A stretch of DNA of 64,000 nt, from NCBI RefSeq assembly GCF_000801105.2, contig NC_079516.1, positions 45,426,908 through 45,490,907 of the forward strand, written 5' to 3'. Within the stretch, counting starts at the first letter, position 1. Every line of letters starts with the position of its first letter. The DNA comes from Raphanus sativus. Its lineage: Eukaryota > Streptophyta > Magnoliopsida > Brassicales > Brassicaceae. Below, piece by piece: positions 24,497 through 36,203 of the stretch. A program made the position numbers and the translations under genes. The notes under the pieces were generated by a model that searched no databases, was not told where the DNA came from, and saw nothing but the letters and a program-made list of their open reading frames with translations.

Positions 24497-26999
24497 TCAG
24501 TTACCCTGGGAATAAGCCTTCTTCAACTGCTCGTAATTGATCTTGGCTTCTTGGATTCTCTGTTTGAGTTCCTCATACATTTCCACTGATGATTCTGAAA
24601 ACTGTTTGAGCTGGCCAGCAAATCCTTCCAAACTAGTCCTAAACCGATCAAACCCCGGACCACAATCTTCCAACGTCTCCTCTTGCTGGTCGTTTTGGTT
24701 CTCACCAGGTCCATGTTTCTTGCTGCGATGATTCTTCTTCTCCTGACGTGGCAAGAACCTGGCGACGTCAGAAGCCAGTGCTTTGATGGAGCTTGAAACC
24801 TCTTTCGCAGGTAAGGCTTCGAGCTTCTCGAGCCAGATTGAACACGTCGCGTAGATGGGAGGGCCGAGGTTTCTGAGAACTGGTTGCTGGTGCGCACGCC
24901 TCTTACGCTTAGACGGTCGTGGTAAGACGACGCATTTTTCCAGCCACTCGTGTATGGCTTTGATGTATGATCTCTGGCCTGTGATCCACTTGGTTAAGCT
25001 CGAGGCCAACGCGCTGAGTTCGTCTTCGAGGTGAGATGTCACTTGTCTGTGCAACTCCGAGTGCATGTTGAGTTTAATGTTTCCCCTTCTGTGACACGCT
25101 GAGATCAACTGGAACTGAGCTTTGTGGCATTCAAACATCACTTCCCACATTCGACTCAACCTAATATTCAAAATCCAACAAGGTTCGAATCAGCAATAAG
25201 AAAGAATTGAGTTTTCACTACTGTCTACAACACATACCCTTGGATGAGTTCCTCAAGTTGAGGCTGGAGCTCGTTGTCACGAAGCTCTTCAATCCGTCTT
25301 GATATTGAGTCGATCCTATGAATCGCCACTCTGATTCTGGAGTGAAGGTCCTTGACAACTGAACGTGTCTTGTCTATTCTCTGTGAGCCTTTACCTTCTG
25401 ATTCAAGTTCCCTCAAGATTTTGCACTTGTCGTCATACTCTCTCCGCACTGCCTGACTCCCCTGTAGTCAGAGAAACCACATTAGGTACATCATTTCACT
25501 TGATTCGTTATAAGCAAACATGAGTAAGAGTACCTTCACTTCATCATAGAGCTTCCGCTCCCATGCATACAGTCTGTCTAGAGTTGAGGCATGGCTTCCA
25601 GCGATCACGCCAATGTTTTCAAAGAGACTGCTATTAAGCTCTTCCACGTCATCAGAATTCATTCCCCCCAGAGGATTCATTGAAGATGTGGATCGAGAAG
25701 ATTCAGTCCTATGCCAGGTCAAGTATTTCATCGTGTTTGGAGCAGCCTCTGCACATAATAACTCAAACTCTAACCAATCTCCATCAACAGATATTTACCC
25801 AAAATGTAAAAAAAAAAAATTACCTTCTGGTACATCTTTGGGGTCTTCCCCACAAGAGAGACAAGTTTGAGCAGTGATGATGCACCGGAGCCACCTGCAA
25901 AAAGGCAGAGTTATGAATAATCCCAACTATAGTAAACAATAGATTAACAAAGAGATGAAAATGATATACTTTGTTTTGATGGAGGTATTGGACGGAAATG
26001 CAATTTATTGGCTTCAAGCATCCTAGGAACCTCTTTCCCAGTCTCAGAAGCTTTAACAAAGAGCATCTCTACCTCTTTCATGCTTGACAAGAAGTCCCTG
26101 GAGGGAGGAAGAGGAAGCCTGTTCTCGGTGTGGTGGTTCGGTGTTTTGTTCAGTACTGGAGTAGTAGCAGCAGCTGCTAAAGGCGTCACTGGTGGCGATA
26201 GCTCAGGAGTTTTGCTTCTCTCAGCGTCGTCTGAGAACTCGCTTTCCACTCCCTCCTCCTCTCTTTGAGGAGGCTCACGACGCACTCTATTGAAGTTTTC
26301 AAAACTTCTAACGAGTGTATCACTCGTTGGCTCATCAAACTCATCGTCAGAACCGTTGGACTCTTCTTCCCTCTCTTGAAAAGAAAAGTTGTCACCATCT
26401 TCCTCCTCCTCCTCCACCTCTGTAGTTTCTCCCTTAACAGAACTCGTCACATGATGACCATTCCCAGCGTGAGGAGGAGAAGAAGAAAACTGGTTGTCGA
26501 TTGGATGGGAAAGACCAAAATAATCCCAAGGAGGCGTCTCAGATGGCATGGAAGAAGAAGAAGATTCTTCAAATGGGGTTGATTCCATCTTCTCCATAGA
26601 CCTAGTCTGTGGGACACTAGACGATGGTGAGATGACAGTGGCGACAACCGTAACCGGTGGTTTCTCTACCACCTTTTTTGGAGAAAACCCTCTGAACTTC
26701 ATGTGATTGACCTGGAATGGACTGGCACTAGGAGGAGGAGGAGAATAGGAGGTCTCGGTTAAGGCAAGAGCTTGTTCTGGTGTTGCACTAGTGTTGTAAA
26801 GAGAGGAAGACTCAACGGGAACTTGGATCTCAGCAAATCTCCTCAAGGCAGTTCCGGTACTCCTGAGAGACTGGACGTATGAAACGTGAGCAGCGGCTAA
26901 CAAACATCTTCCATCAAGTGCTTGCTGCACAAACTTCTTCCTTTCACGGCATAACTGTAAGGCTTTATCTTCATCTATTCTGGAATTTGATGCACCCAT
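24497..26999 (-). CDS. DUF630/DUF632 protein (At2g27090 orthologue), with a possible frameshift in exon 2
   Basis: Exons on the minus strand: 25970-26999, 25824-25894, 25534-25746 (or -25748), 25238-25461 and 24497-25160. The start MGASNSR has a Gly2 typical of N-myristoylation and opens the DUF630 domain (ALQLCRERKKFVQQALDGRC). A long Ser/Pro/Glu-rich linker follows, then DUF632 (NIGVIAGSHASTLDRLYAWE, IRVAIHRIDSISRRIEELRD, LSRMWEVMFECHKAQ) and a C-terminal coiled coil. In exon 2 the incoming frame reads GSGASSLLK, but the family motif CLSCGEDPKDVPE appears one frame away, implying one missing base near 25867-25869. With the family-typical acceptor (exon 3 from 25748) the frame breaks. An AG two bases further (exon from 25746) restores it, giving 733 aa. 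Relatives are plasma-membrane or nitrate-response regulators; the role here is unknown. Confidence 0.88.
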
Positions 27000-28020
27000 T
27001 GTCCCAAGCTTAAAAAGGTTGCAGATTTTAGATTTTAGAACCTGCAGAATGCTGTCTTAAAATAGATTAGACCAAAAAGTAACCATTAAATACTAGAGAA
27101 TAGTTTCAAATGCGGACAACAACTAAACATCCAACAAGGGTGATAATTTCCCTTGCAGGATAGCTACTCAGTCAGATATACTAAAAAAAACAAAGTGAAG
27201 AGGCTGGTAGGCAAATCAAGAAACCAGGATGAGACAATCGAAGTTTCTTCCCACAAGTATCAAACTAGTAAAAGCCAAGATCTCTAAGATAAGGTAAACC
27301 ATATTGCAATCTGACCTATTCCTTTTAGTAAACCTGCTCGTAATGAAAATAATCGCAGAAACAAAGTTCCCGGTTCATAAACCACTACATGAGAAAGGCA
27401 ACTCAATTAGACATTCCTGGTCAAATCCAAAGGTAATATATACAAAACCAATAGAAGAACAAAGTTTTAGTCTTTTTTCATCAAAAAAAAAAGGAGAACC
27501 TTTTTGGTAGAAAGGTTAAAGATAAAAACAGACAAATAAGGAAACAATTGAACAGAACCAACGCAGCGAAATCGAAAAATCCGAAACAAGCGTGAATAAA
27601 TAGCAAAACATAGACTTTTATGGAAAGGAGAAAGAACACCCCACCCCCAGTTGAAAATTAGATTACCAAATCTATTGGCTTTTCTCACGCAAGCAGAAAA
27701 AGGAAGAAGATGAAGAAACGGCGATACCTAATTAAAGAGTGAGAGAGAGAGAAGGAGCGGTGCTTGTGTTGTGTGTTACGGGAGAGAGGAGGAAGAAACA
27801 AAAACGTATTGTACTGTACAACAGCAGAAGAGGCGACGACAAGATGTGTTGAGTCAGCAAAGCGAATCAAACGGGGGCAGAGAGAATCTTATGCGGAGAG
27901 AGATGAGGAGAAAAATAAAAAGGGGCTTAAGTGGTGGTGTGTACATGCAATAAAGCAAACTTTCTTGTAAAAAGGAGAGTTCGATCTCCTAAACGCTTAC
28001 TTACTCTTCCCTTTCTTATA
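27000..28020 (-). promoter_or_regulatory. 5' leader with probable intron, and promoter, of the DUF630/632 gene
   Basis: Upstream of the ATG there is a CTGCAG|G acceptor at about 27042 and an AG|GTATCG donor at 27726-27729, consistent with a leader intron of about 0.69 kb (27042-27727). A pyrimidine-rich leader (sense strand) lies beyond, to about 27800. The promoter is short: a Helitron terminus begins at 28021. Boundaries are inferred from splice signals only. Confidence 0.45.
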
Positions 28021-28060
28021 CTAGGGATATAGCCCCGTGCAAGCGCGGAATCGTGAATCT
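28021..28060 (-). mobile_element. Helitron-type 3' terminus
   Basis: Minus strand: a 6-bp stem (28035-28040 with 28043-28048, one G-T pair), a short spacer, then CTAG ending at 28021 before host T. This matches the 3' termini at 14185 and 29368. The element body would extend right; I could not fix its 5' end, and it may be interrupted by the element at 29368. Confidence 0.5.
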
Positions 28061-29367
28061 CTAAAAGAATTTTCGATTTGTGTTCATGAATTCGACATCT
28101 AACAACATTTTTTTTTAAGAATATGTCAAACATAGACCATATACCCACTCAGATTCAACATCTGATACGCTGACTAATTGACATCCTTATTAGCTATCCA
28201 GTAAATTCGCAACATGTGTAAATGTAAGAAAATAATAATCTATTCCAATTTAGAAACCCCACACAATAGTAAAACCCTTTATTAAACATAGCGCAATAAT
28301 ATATACATATCCAGAAAAATAGTCAAGGCGAGATTTTTTAACAGAAATAAAAAATAAATCTCCATGAGCTCCTCTCAGATCTATGTGAACTCTCTCGCTC
28401 CGTCCAAAAAGTTGTGTTTCTTTTTCATTGGTTTTTCCTGTAGTTATCAGCTGTGTAAACAATTTTGTTCGCCTCCTCTTTGAAACTACCTGTGTGTTCT
28501 AATTCAAATTTGAAGTATGAGAAATTAGTGAATCCCTCCATGGCGTACAGGTCTCAGCGGACAACTTCAGAAAGTAGAACAAAGAACATAGAAAAGTTAT
28601 ACTAATCAAGTTTTCAGTAAGACTATGAAATTATATCAATTTAAGGAGTTTCAATGATATATGACACTGAATAGAGCGGTTTAGAGTGTAATGGTTTATC
28701 ATTGGATGTGAGAGTTGAGCGACAAAGTGGGAGAACCCTATGCCATATTCAAAGACAATGCAAAAGAATAGACGATTAGGAAGCTTTTTGGGTATGTGAT
28801 TAGGAAGCTTTTTGGGTATGTCTGACGCATCAGCCTCACCTTTTAAAGGTTATGTAGAAACTGAGTGTCATAGGCCGCAAGTTAATTTAAAATGACCCAC
28901 AATCATTAATTCATTACATAATCACGTTCGAAAACTCACTGCCGAGTGCCGTAAAATCACCGGAAAAATGTAATTCGGACACCAACGATGACGATGTAAA
29001 ATGACTCAGTCCAAAAACCGAAATTCTTAAAAACTTAATTTTCACTCATTTCATCCTATAATCGAGTAATATATTTAAAAATTCATGAAGTTTTCATGAA
29101 AATGGCAAAAACGAAGAAACTGATGTATAACTCTTGAAAAATTATGAGATGTCGGAGTCAATATTGCAAAAAGTCTAAAAGTCTAAAGAAAAAGATGACT
29201 TGTAAAAATCATAATTGCCTTTCATTAAATCTAATCATAAAAAAATGCAAAACGCACATGTTCTCTATTCGAATCCGGGTTGTGAGCTTCTTTAATGATA
29301 CATAAACCACTGCACTAAGTGATATTTAGTGATTTTCATATGAATACATACTATTTTAAAACAAAAA
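28061..29367. other. probable Helitron body or intergenic DNA; contains a 24-bp direct duplication
   Basis: There is no gene. A 24-bp unit GATTAGGAAGCTTTTTGGGT(ATGT) is repeated head to tail at 28774-28797 and 28798-28821. The remainder is AT-rich and is probably interior sequence of the Helitron that starts at 28021. Confidence 0.4.
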
Positions 29368-30215
29368 CTAGATTTTGATCCGCGCTTTTGAAGCGCGGGA
29401 TATTTTAACATGAAAAGTTTCACTAATAATTTAACAAATATTTTGGTAATTTTTAAAGAGTGTGTATTTAAAATATTTTTCATTTAAATCGATATTTTTA
29501 AATTCAACCCGATTGTGATTATACCGGTTAATCCGGAGATCTGACAATTCAATTTATGTTTTTAAAATATTCATATTAAAAAATTACTAAAATCTGAGAC
29601 TAACCGATTGAACTGATGGATGATCGATATGTAATCTAATTAGATTTAAATTGTAATAGTTTCATAATTTGTAATCTTATAATGGAAATTTTAAAGTTCA
29701 CTATTTTGCAATTTATGAAATTGTGACGTTTCTACAAAATTTTAAAGAGAAAACAATAGATATAAAATAATTAAGATTAGTTGACAAAAAAAAATTAAGA
29801 TTAATTATTGTATTATTTGGAAACATTGATAGTAGTATAAAGAAATAAGTATATTGTTTGGAAACGTAGATAGTAGTATAAAGAAATAAGTATATTGTTT
29901 GAAAATATGGATAGTAGTATAAATAAAGAAACATTAGTGATTTAATGTATGTTTAACTATAAAGTATAAAAGTGTATTTAATTTAAAAACTTACAAAATA
30001 AATGTTAGGTCCAACAAAATGTTTCTGTTTTAATAAGATAGATATAAAGATGGATCCCACAAACATTTATCAAAATCTGATGTGGACACAGAAGAAAGTG
30101 TCTCATTATATATATGATTCCTCCTCTACTTCTTTTTCTTCTTCTTACAATTCACTTTGTCTTTTTTCGACAATATCACTTCTTTAAAAAGGAAAAACCT
30201 ATTTTATTAAAATAG
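29368..30215 (-). mobile_element. putative small Helitron
   Basis: The minus strand ends with a perfect 8-bp hairpin (29380-29387 with 29391-29398, loop of three), then ATCAAAAT and CTAG at 29371-29368 followed by host T, a classic Helitron 3' end. A possible degraded 5' end at about 30215 reads CACTATTTTAATAAAATAGG on the minus strand. That resembles known AT-rich Helitron 5' ends but lacks a clear TC. No coding capacity is present. Confidence 0.5.
29810..29933. repeat. 41-bp tandem repeat, three copies
   Basis: A unit of about 41 bp containing TTGTTTGGAAAC and GATAGTAGTATAAA is repeated from 29810, 29849 and 29890. The first copy is 39 bp. Copies differ by a few substitutions. It lies inside the putative small Helitron. 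Confidence 0.9.
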
Positions 30216-30651
30216 TGTTTTTTTGTATCTGGCCTATAATTTTGTCATTATACTAAAATTGATCTTATATCATATATTATATTATAACAATAATAATAAA
30301 CTGATTAATGTAATCAGCTCAACATCAAAACATAATACTGTAAACCAATTTAATCCAATATAAACAAACTGATATGGTTATCATACACAAACAGATATGG
30401 TTACTTTAATTCAAAACTAAAATGAATTAAATTATTAAGCTGTTGTAGTTGTAAAGTTAGTCAACCATAAATTTAATACACTGAGATAGAAACTACGTGA
30501 TGATCGTAATATAATACATATTTTATTAAAACGGTCTGAATAATACAAACATCTTAGTCAACAATTTTTTTCCGGGTAATAAACAATTTCAGAATATTTG
30601 GTTCAAAATGTAAGAGCACTGGATTTCCGATAAAATTCAGATAGATATTGT

Positions 30652-30686
<35 letters not shown>

Positions 30687-31028
30687 TTGAGAATATTCTA
30701 AGAGTATTTTTATTTTTCTCTCTAAAATATACTTCAATTATATTGTTTATTTTATGATAATAGAATAAAAATAAATTTACTTTATAAAGAGAGTAAGTTG
30801 CTTATATTATGTTCACTATATTAACTTTTACTGTAGAATAGAGTATAAATGAAATAAAAATCATTTATATTATACAATTACTTTATTTTGAAGTAAGAAT
30901 ATAGTAAATCATTAAAAATAGTCTAAATATATTTTTGGCAATTTCTCTATGTGTTTTGTAATGGTCAAATACTTAAAAAAAATTAAGATATAAACAAATA
31001 AAAGTATAAACCCCTATCTTGAGGGAGA
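30216..31028. other. AT-rich intergenic DNA upstream of SERRATE
   Basis: There is no gene; low-complexity AT sequence with a dinucleotide repeat listed separately. The right end grades into the SERRATE promoter. Confidence 0.5.
30655..30680. repeat. (AT)13 microsatellite
   Basis: An uninterrupted run of AT dinucleotides, followed by GTGTGT. Confidence 0.95.
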
Positions 31029-31034
31029 TGGGCT
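31029..31034 (+). promoter_or_regulatory. site II-type element (TGGGCT) upstream of SERRATE
   Basis: TGGGCT lies about 150 bp upstream of the SERRATE ATG. It is paired with a telo-box further downstream, a combination common in plant housekeeping promoters. The role is inferred from motif and position. Confidence 0.35.
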
Positions 31035-31154
31035 TATTCTGAGTAAGGCCGACTTAAATTTAGGTTCAGTACTGTTTCTCTACCCGTTAAGCTATACAAG
31101 AGAAGGAAACACACTTTTGAGTGTATCGAAGAAACACGATAACAGTTTCGCGAA

Positions 31155-31163
31155 TTTAGGGTT
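31155..31163 (+). promoter_or_regulatory. telo-box (TTTAGGGTT) in the SERRATE leader
   Basis: A TTTAGGGTT motif about 20 bp before the ATG. It is probably inside the 5' UTR, as is common for Arabidopsis telo-boxes. Confidence 0.35.
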
Positions 31164-31180
31164 CCGATCTTCTCCTCCTA

Positions 31181-34100
31181 ATGGCCGACGAGACTCTCCC
31201 TCCGGCTGATTCCGTCGACACCGACCTCCCCGAGAAGACCACCTCTCCTCCTCCACCGCCGCAGCAGCAGGAACATCAAGAGGAGCAGCCTCCCAACCGC
31301 CACGAGAGAGATTCCCGCGAAACAGATCTAGAGCGTCCGCCGAATCGCCGCGACCGCGACCGTTCGCCCCCTCCTCCTCCTCCTCCCCGCAGGGATTACA
31401 AGAGGCGGCCTAGCGGGAGCCCTCCCCCGCCGTACAGAGATAGGCGGCACTCTCCTCCTATGCGCCGCTCGCCTCCTCCTCCCAAGCGATACCGGAGGGA
31501 CGATAACAACGGCTATGATGGTCGCCGTGGTGGTGGTGGTGGTGGTGGCTATGGCCCACCCGACAGAAGGTAATCTTCATCTCGATCGAAATAAAAAGTT
31601 CATTGTTACTTTGGCTCAAATCACTCACTCTGGGCTGGAATGATAGATTTGGAGGATATGAGTATGAGGGTGGGAGGCCTGGTTATGGTGATGATAGAGC
31701 TCATGGCCGCTTTATGGGACGCCATCAAGGTTAGACAACTATCTGCATGAGTTCCCATTTGCATCTGATTTTCTTTTTCTTATTTTTAACAATGACTATC
31801 GTGTTAGACTGTCTTATAAATTGGAAACAGTTAATCCAATTTTTAACTAGAGATATGTAATAGGAAGCTTCAATCTAGATAATACCAAATTTTGAGCAAA
31901 AAAAAAATTAATAATCAAACTTGTTTTTGTGTTTATCTCTTGGCAGACTGGGAGGGAGGTCGGGGACGCTATGGTGATGCGTCTAATAGTGGAGGTACTC
32001 AAAGGTTAGAGTTCGTCATCTTTGTTCATTTTCTCTTTGCTTTGTTGTATTTATCCTATAGTGTTTTTTTTTTCTTTTGCTATGGATTATTTTATTTAGT
32101 TAATGTGCAAATTAGGAGTTATGAACTGTCTAACTTTCTCCCATGAGGCGTTTATCTTTTCTTCCTTATAGATCCAAAAAGTTAAGAGTGACTTTGAGGC
32201 ATACGCTTGATCATTTCTTAGCTACTAGAATATCATTTCTCTAACATGTGATGTTAAAAATCTATCATCTTGCTGTTTGAGTACGAGATAAAGCTATTAC
32301 TGTTGTTTAGTGCTGTTTGTACACTCCCTTGTTTTTACATTTAACAATAAGCACGGTTGTATTTCCTTGATCCAGGGACGGGCTGATGTCTTACAAACAG
32401 TTTATCCAGGAGTTGGAAGATGATATATTGCCATCAGAAGCTGAACGAAGGTATGTTTATAACCTGCAACTTAGTCTTGGTGCTTAAGCAGTTGTCTTGT
32501 AAAGCTACAGGGGCAACGTCTTCTTTCCTTTTGCAGATATCAAGAATACAAGTCAGAGTATATCACAACCCAGAAACGTGTCTACTTTAACACTCACAAA
32601 GAGGAAGAATGGTGATTTCCACTATCTGTTCCAGTCGTTTACCTCGTTTACCTTATTCTGGGAATTTTTGCTCATCTATTAACATGCTTATCTATGTTGC
32701 GCTTCCAGGTTGAAAGACAAGTATCATCCAACAAACTTACTTTCTGTAATAGAAAGGTAACTTCAAGAACCATTTGCAGCTGTTTAATTTGGTGTTAGCC
32801 TGTTTGGTATAATATACTGTATAGTGATATCTTGGTATTACAGTATTTATATGTTACCTTTGAAAATTTCAGGAGGAATGAACTTGCACAAAAGGTAGCG
32901 AAGGAGTTCTTACTTAATTTACAGAGCGGGAATCTAGATTTGTAAGATCATATTCTTGGCCTCTACTCCGTGTTTAATATTATAATTGTTCTTTCATCTT
33001 CAAAAGCTCACAGTATTCCATCGATCTGTTCCAGAGGTCCTGCAGCGACAGCATTGAATAAAACTGGACGCACCAGTGAGCCAAATTCTGAGGATGAAGC
33101 AGCTGGTGGTGGTAAAAGAAGACCTGCTAAGCGGGAAAGTGGAGGGACTGATGCATCGGCGGCACCTAAAGCACCAAGCTTCACTTCTGATCCAAAGAGA
33201 ATCCTAACTGACATTGAACAAGCGCAAGCCCTTGTGCGTAAGCTTGACGCTGAGAAAGGAATTAAGGAGAACGTTTTATCAGGTTCCGAAACTGAAAAGT
33301 CGGGTAGAGATAATTTGCACAGTGGTTCAACTGGTCCAGTTATAATCATAAGAGGTTTGACATCGGTGAAAGGCCTTGAGGGTGTTGAATTGCTTGACAC
33401 TCTTCTCACATATCTCTGGCGTGTTCATGGTGTGGACTATTACGGAAAGCTTGAAACAAATGAAGCTAAGGGTCTGCGGCATGTGAGAGCAGAAGGAAAA
33501 GGTTCTGATGCAAAAGGAGATGAGAGCGAGGACAAATTTGACTCTCATTGGCAAGAGAGGTTGAAAGGTCAAGATCCCTTGGAAGTGATGGCTGCCAAAG
33601 AGAAGCTAGATGCTGCTGCTATTGAAGCTTTAGATCCACATGTCCGAAAGATTAGGGATGAGAAGTATGGTTGGAAATATGGTTGTGGAGCTAAAGGCTG
33701 CACGAAGCTGTTTCATGCTGCTGAGTTTGTGCACAAGCATCTCAAGCTCAAACATGCTGAGCTTGTAGTGGACCAGACTGCCAAAGTGCGGGAAGAACTT
33801 TATTTTCAAAACTATATGAAGTATGTAGGCTTTCTTCTCTTGGATTCCTGTTCTGTCATTTCTGACCAGGTTGTAATGAAAAAAATTATTCGTCATTTGT
33901 AGTGATCCTAATGCGCCAGGAGGACAACCAGCCACGCAGCAACCTGGCCCGGTAAATGATCCTTTTTATCAGTTGATAGAGTGTTGTCTAGTTTGTTATT
34001 TCGGATTTGCTTCTAATGTGTTTTGTATACATTTGGCAGAGAGATAGAGTTATGATGAGACGCAAGCCAGGCATGGAGAACAGATTGAGGGATGATCGAG

Positions 34101-34721
34101 GTGGACGCAGAGACGGACGAGCTTATGGAAATGACAGAATTGATCGGTCAGAGGATCAACAGAGAGGTGATGGAAACGGTCCAAATCCGGAGGAAGGTGG
34201 TTTCGATGCATTTGGTGGGCAAGGCGGTTTTCAGGTACCTTCCTACTCGGCTGATATAAATGCACCACCGATGCTGATGCCTGTTCCTGGTGCCGGGTAG
34301 GTTTAACAATGACTATTAACTCTCTCATGATCTTATCCTAAGAGAGCAAACCATAACCAGTGATTTGTAATGATTGTGTGAATGTTAAATGTGGGCAGGC
34401 CACTAGGACCATTTGTACCAGCACCACCTGAGGTTGCGATGCAGATGTTCAGGGACCCGAGCGGGCCCAACCCTTCTTTTGAAGGTGGGGGCAGAGGTGG
34501 ACCAGCCCCTTTTCTGTTGTCTCCGGCCTTTAGACAGGATCCTAGACGGCTACGCAGGTATAACATTGCTTTCATCTCTCCATTAAACATGGCTCAACCT
34601 AGAGTCGTTTACTGTATATGATGTCTATAAGAAACTAATGTTATGGGAAAATGGTGGCAGCTACCAAGACCTAGATGCGCCAGAGGAAGAGGTGACCGTT
34701 ATTGATTACAGGAGCTTGTAG
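31181..34721 (+). CDS. SE: SERRATE (ARS2-type zinc-finger protein, miRNA biogenesis)
   Basis: SERRATE works with DCL1 and HYL1 in pri-miRNA processing and with the cap-binding complex in splicing and RNA decay, in the nucleus (family knowledge). Twelve exons: 31181-31569, 31647-31729, 31947-32004, 32376-32450, 32537-32611, 32709-32756, 32873-32941, 33035-33820, 33903-33951, 34040-34296, 34399-34557 and 34661-34721. They total 2109 nt, 702 aa plus stop; the Arabidopsis protein is about 720 aa as I recall. The N terminus is disordered, rich in Pro and Arg, with a Gly run. The ARS2 core includes QFIQELEDDILPSEAERRYQ and LEGVELLDTLLTYLWRVHG. A C2H2-like zinc finger lies near residues 483-508 (CGAKGCTKLF...HKHLKLKH). 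The C-terminal tail ends EEEVTVIDYRSL. All junctions are GT-AG with no lesion. Confidence 0.97.
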
Positions 34722-36203
34722 ACAGAGAGGAGAGAGAGTGGGATGCCCGGTCTAGCCAGCCGATTGGAACAACAATCTACATGCTCTTTGATGTCTGTAT
34801 CTTTTCTTTCTTGTTTCATCCTAATTTTTACTCAGTAAAGGCGTAAGACACGCACTCTATATATTTTTGTTGATTGCTTTTCATGTGTTTTAGTTATCGT
34901 TTCTTTGTACCTTTATGCATTTTCTACTTCTGTTTTCATGTTCTATTGAAATCGTCTCATCGTTTAGTTGTATTCATATGCATTCCTCAGAACTGATATT
35001 TTCAATAATATTTACTCTTTGTTCGCCTGTGCTTCAGCATTGGATTAGATAACAAGCTTAAATAAGATCTTCGGACCCAAACACTCCGGAGAAGATGAGC
35101 ATCATGCACATAAAAACCTCCAAAATTCTGTAAATTTATCCCCGCTACCAAAAAAAAATTGTATGAGAGACTATAGATCCAATCATGTCACGTGACCAGA
35201 CACTAACACATGGCTTCATTTGAACATAGATGGTCTAGACTGATAACAATTTGACCCTTTATCCAACTAGATTTGACGTGAATTATCCTGAAGTTTTAGT
35301 ATTTGATGCTTGGTAGTATCCCAGAAACGTTCAACTGCCTAAAGGGAACTGCTGATAACATTGATGAATTTACATGGTCTCTGTTTTCTAGCAGCTTCAA
35401 CTTCCAACTTAAAACGTTCCCGCAAAAGATCTGAACAACAACCAACTTGGAAAACAAATATATGATCTTGGATAAAAGTCCAGCCATTCGCTAAAAATCT
35501 GTCTTAACTTCTTGCAACAAATAAGTATCTCTTCTTCTAACTGCACCAACCGAATAGAGAGGTCCATGAAATTTTAGCCGAACATCGAATAATCTATCTA
35601 TCCACCAAGTTTTGAAAAAGCCATCATTCCTAGTGGGGTAGAGTGATAATCATTGCAGTTTGAATGCTCTTCTCATTTTAGAATTACAAACCACTCAAGG
35701 TTATTTTATAAACAACGAGGAATCATGGCGACTGTGTATCATCGTATAAGAAATTCCTTGCCGAAGTAGCAAAGAAAAAACCTCAACTCTTCCTTTCAAT
35801 AAAACAATAATCCAGAGCAATGATCATTTGAACACTTGAATATTAGCGTTAGCCTCACATTTTCTCTCACTATCACCCAAATTTAACCCAACATAGTTTA
35901 CAGAACACTTTGTTCATATTCATTTCACAATCTACACCACTTGCTCTCACCGACATCCGGTAAAATGGTACACTTAAACCTTACACAGTTTTTTTTTTAT
36001 GTGCGCACAAAACTTTATACAGTTATATTTACTGTTTTAGTTAAAAAAAAAAACACTGGGCTCCATTCACAAAGAAACAAAAACATTGCTTTTTTTATTT
36101 TATTTTTCACTTTAGAAGTTACTTGTCCATAAAATATACAAAATTAATATCTAATTCTAACTTCATTGAGTGCAACTCAGATCTAATCAGATTCCCACCA
36201 ACA
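34722..36203. other. intergenic DNA between SERRATE and the LTPG gene
   Basis: This includes the SERRATE 3' UTR and the LTPG promoter. No gene is recognised; FRS3 and POL2B, neighbours here in Arabidopsis (from memory), are absent. A perfect palindrome GTCACGTGAC (G-box core) is at 35187-35196, about 1 kb before the LTPG ATG, but is too distant to assign. Confidence 0.5.

Noticed and set aside
33008..33409. 133-codon open frame on the minus strand
   Set aside because: Antisense shadow of SERRATE exon 8.
35187..35196. Palindromic G-box GTCACGTGAC
   Set aside because: It is about 1 kb from the nearest start codon (LTPG) and such palindromes occur by chance; not called as a regulatory feature of a gene.
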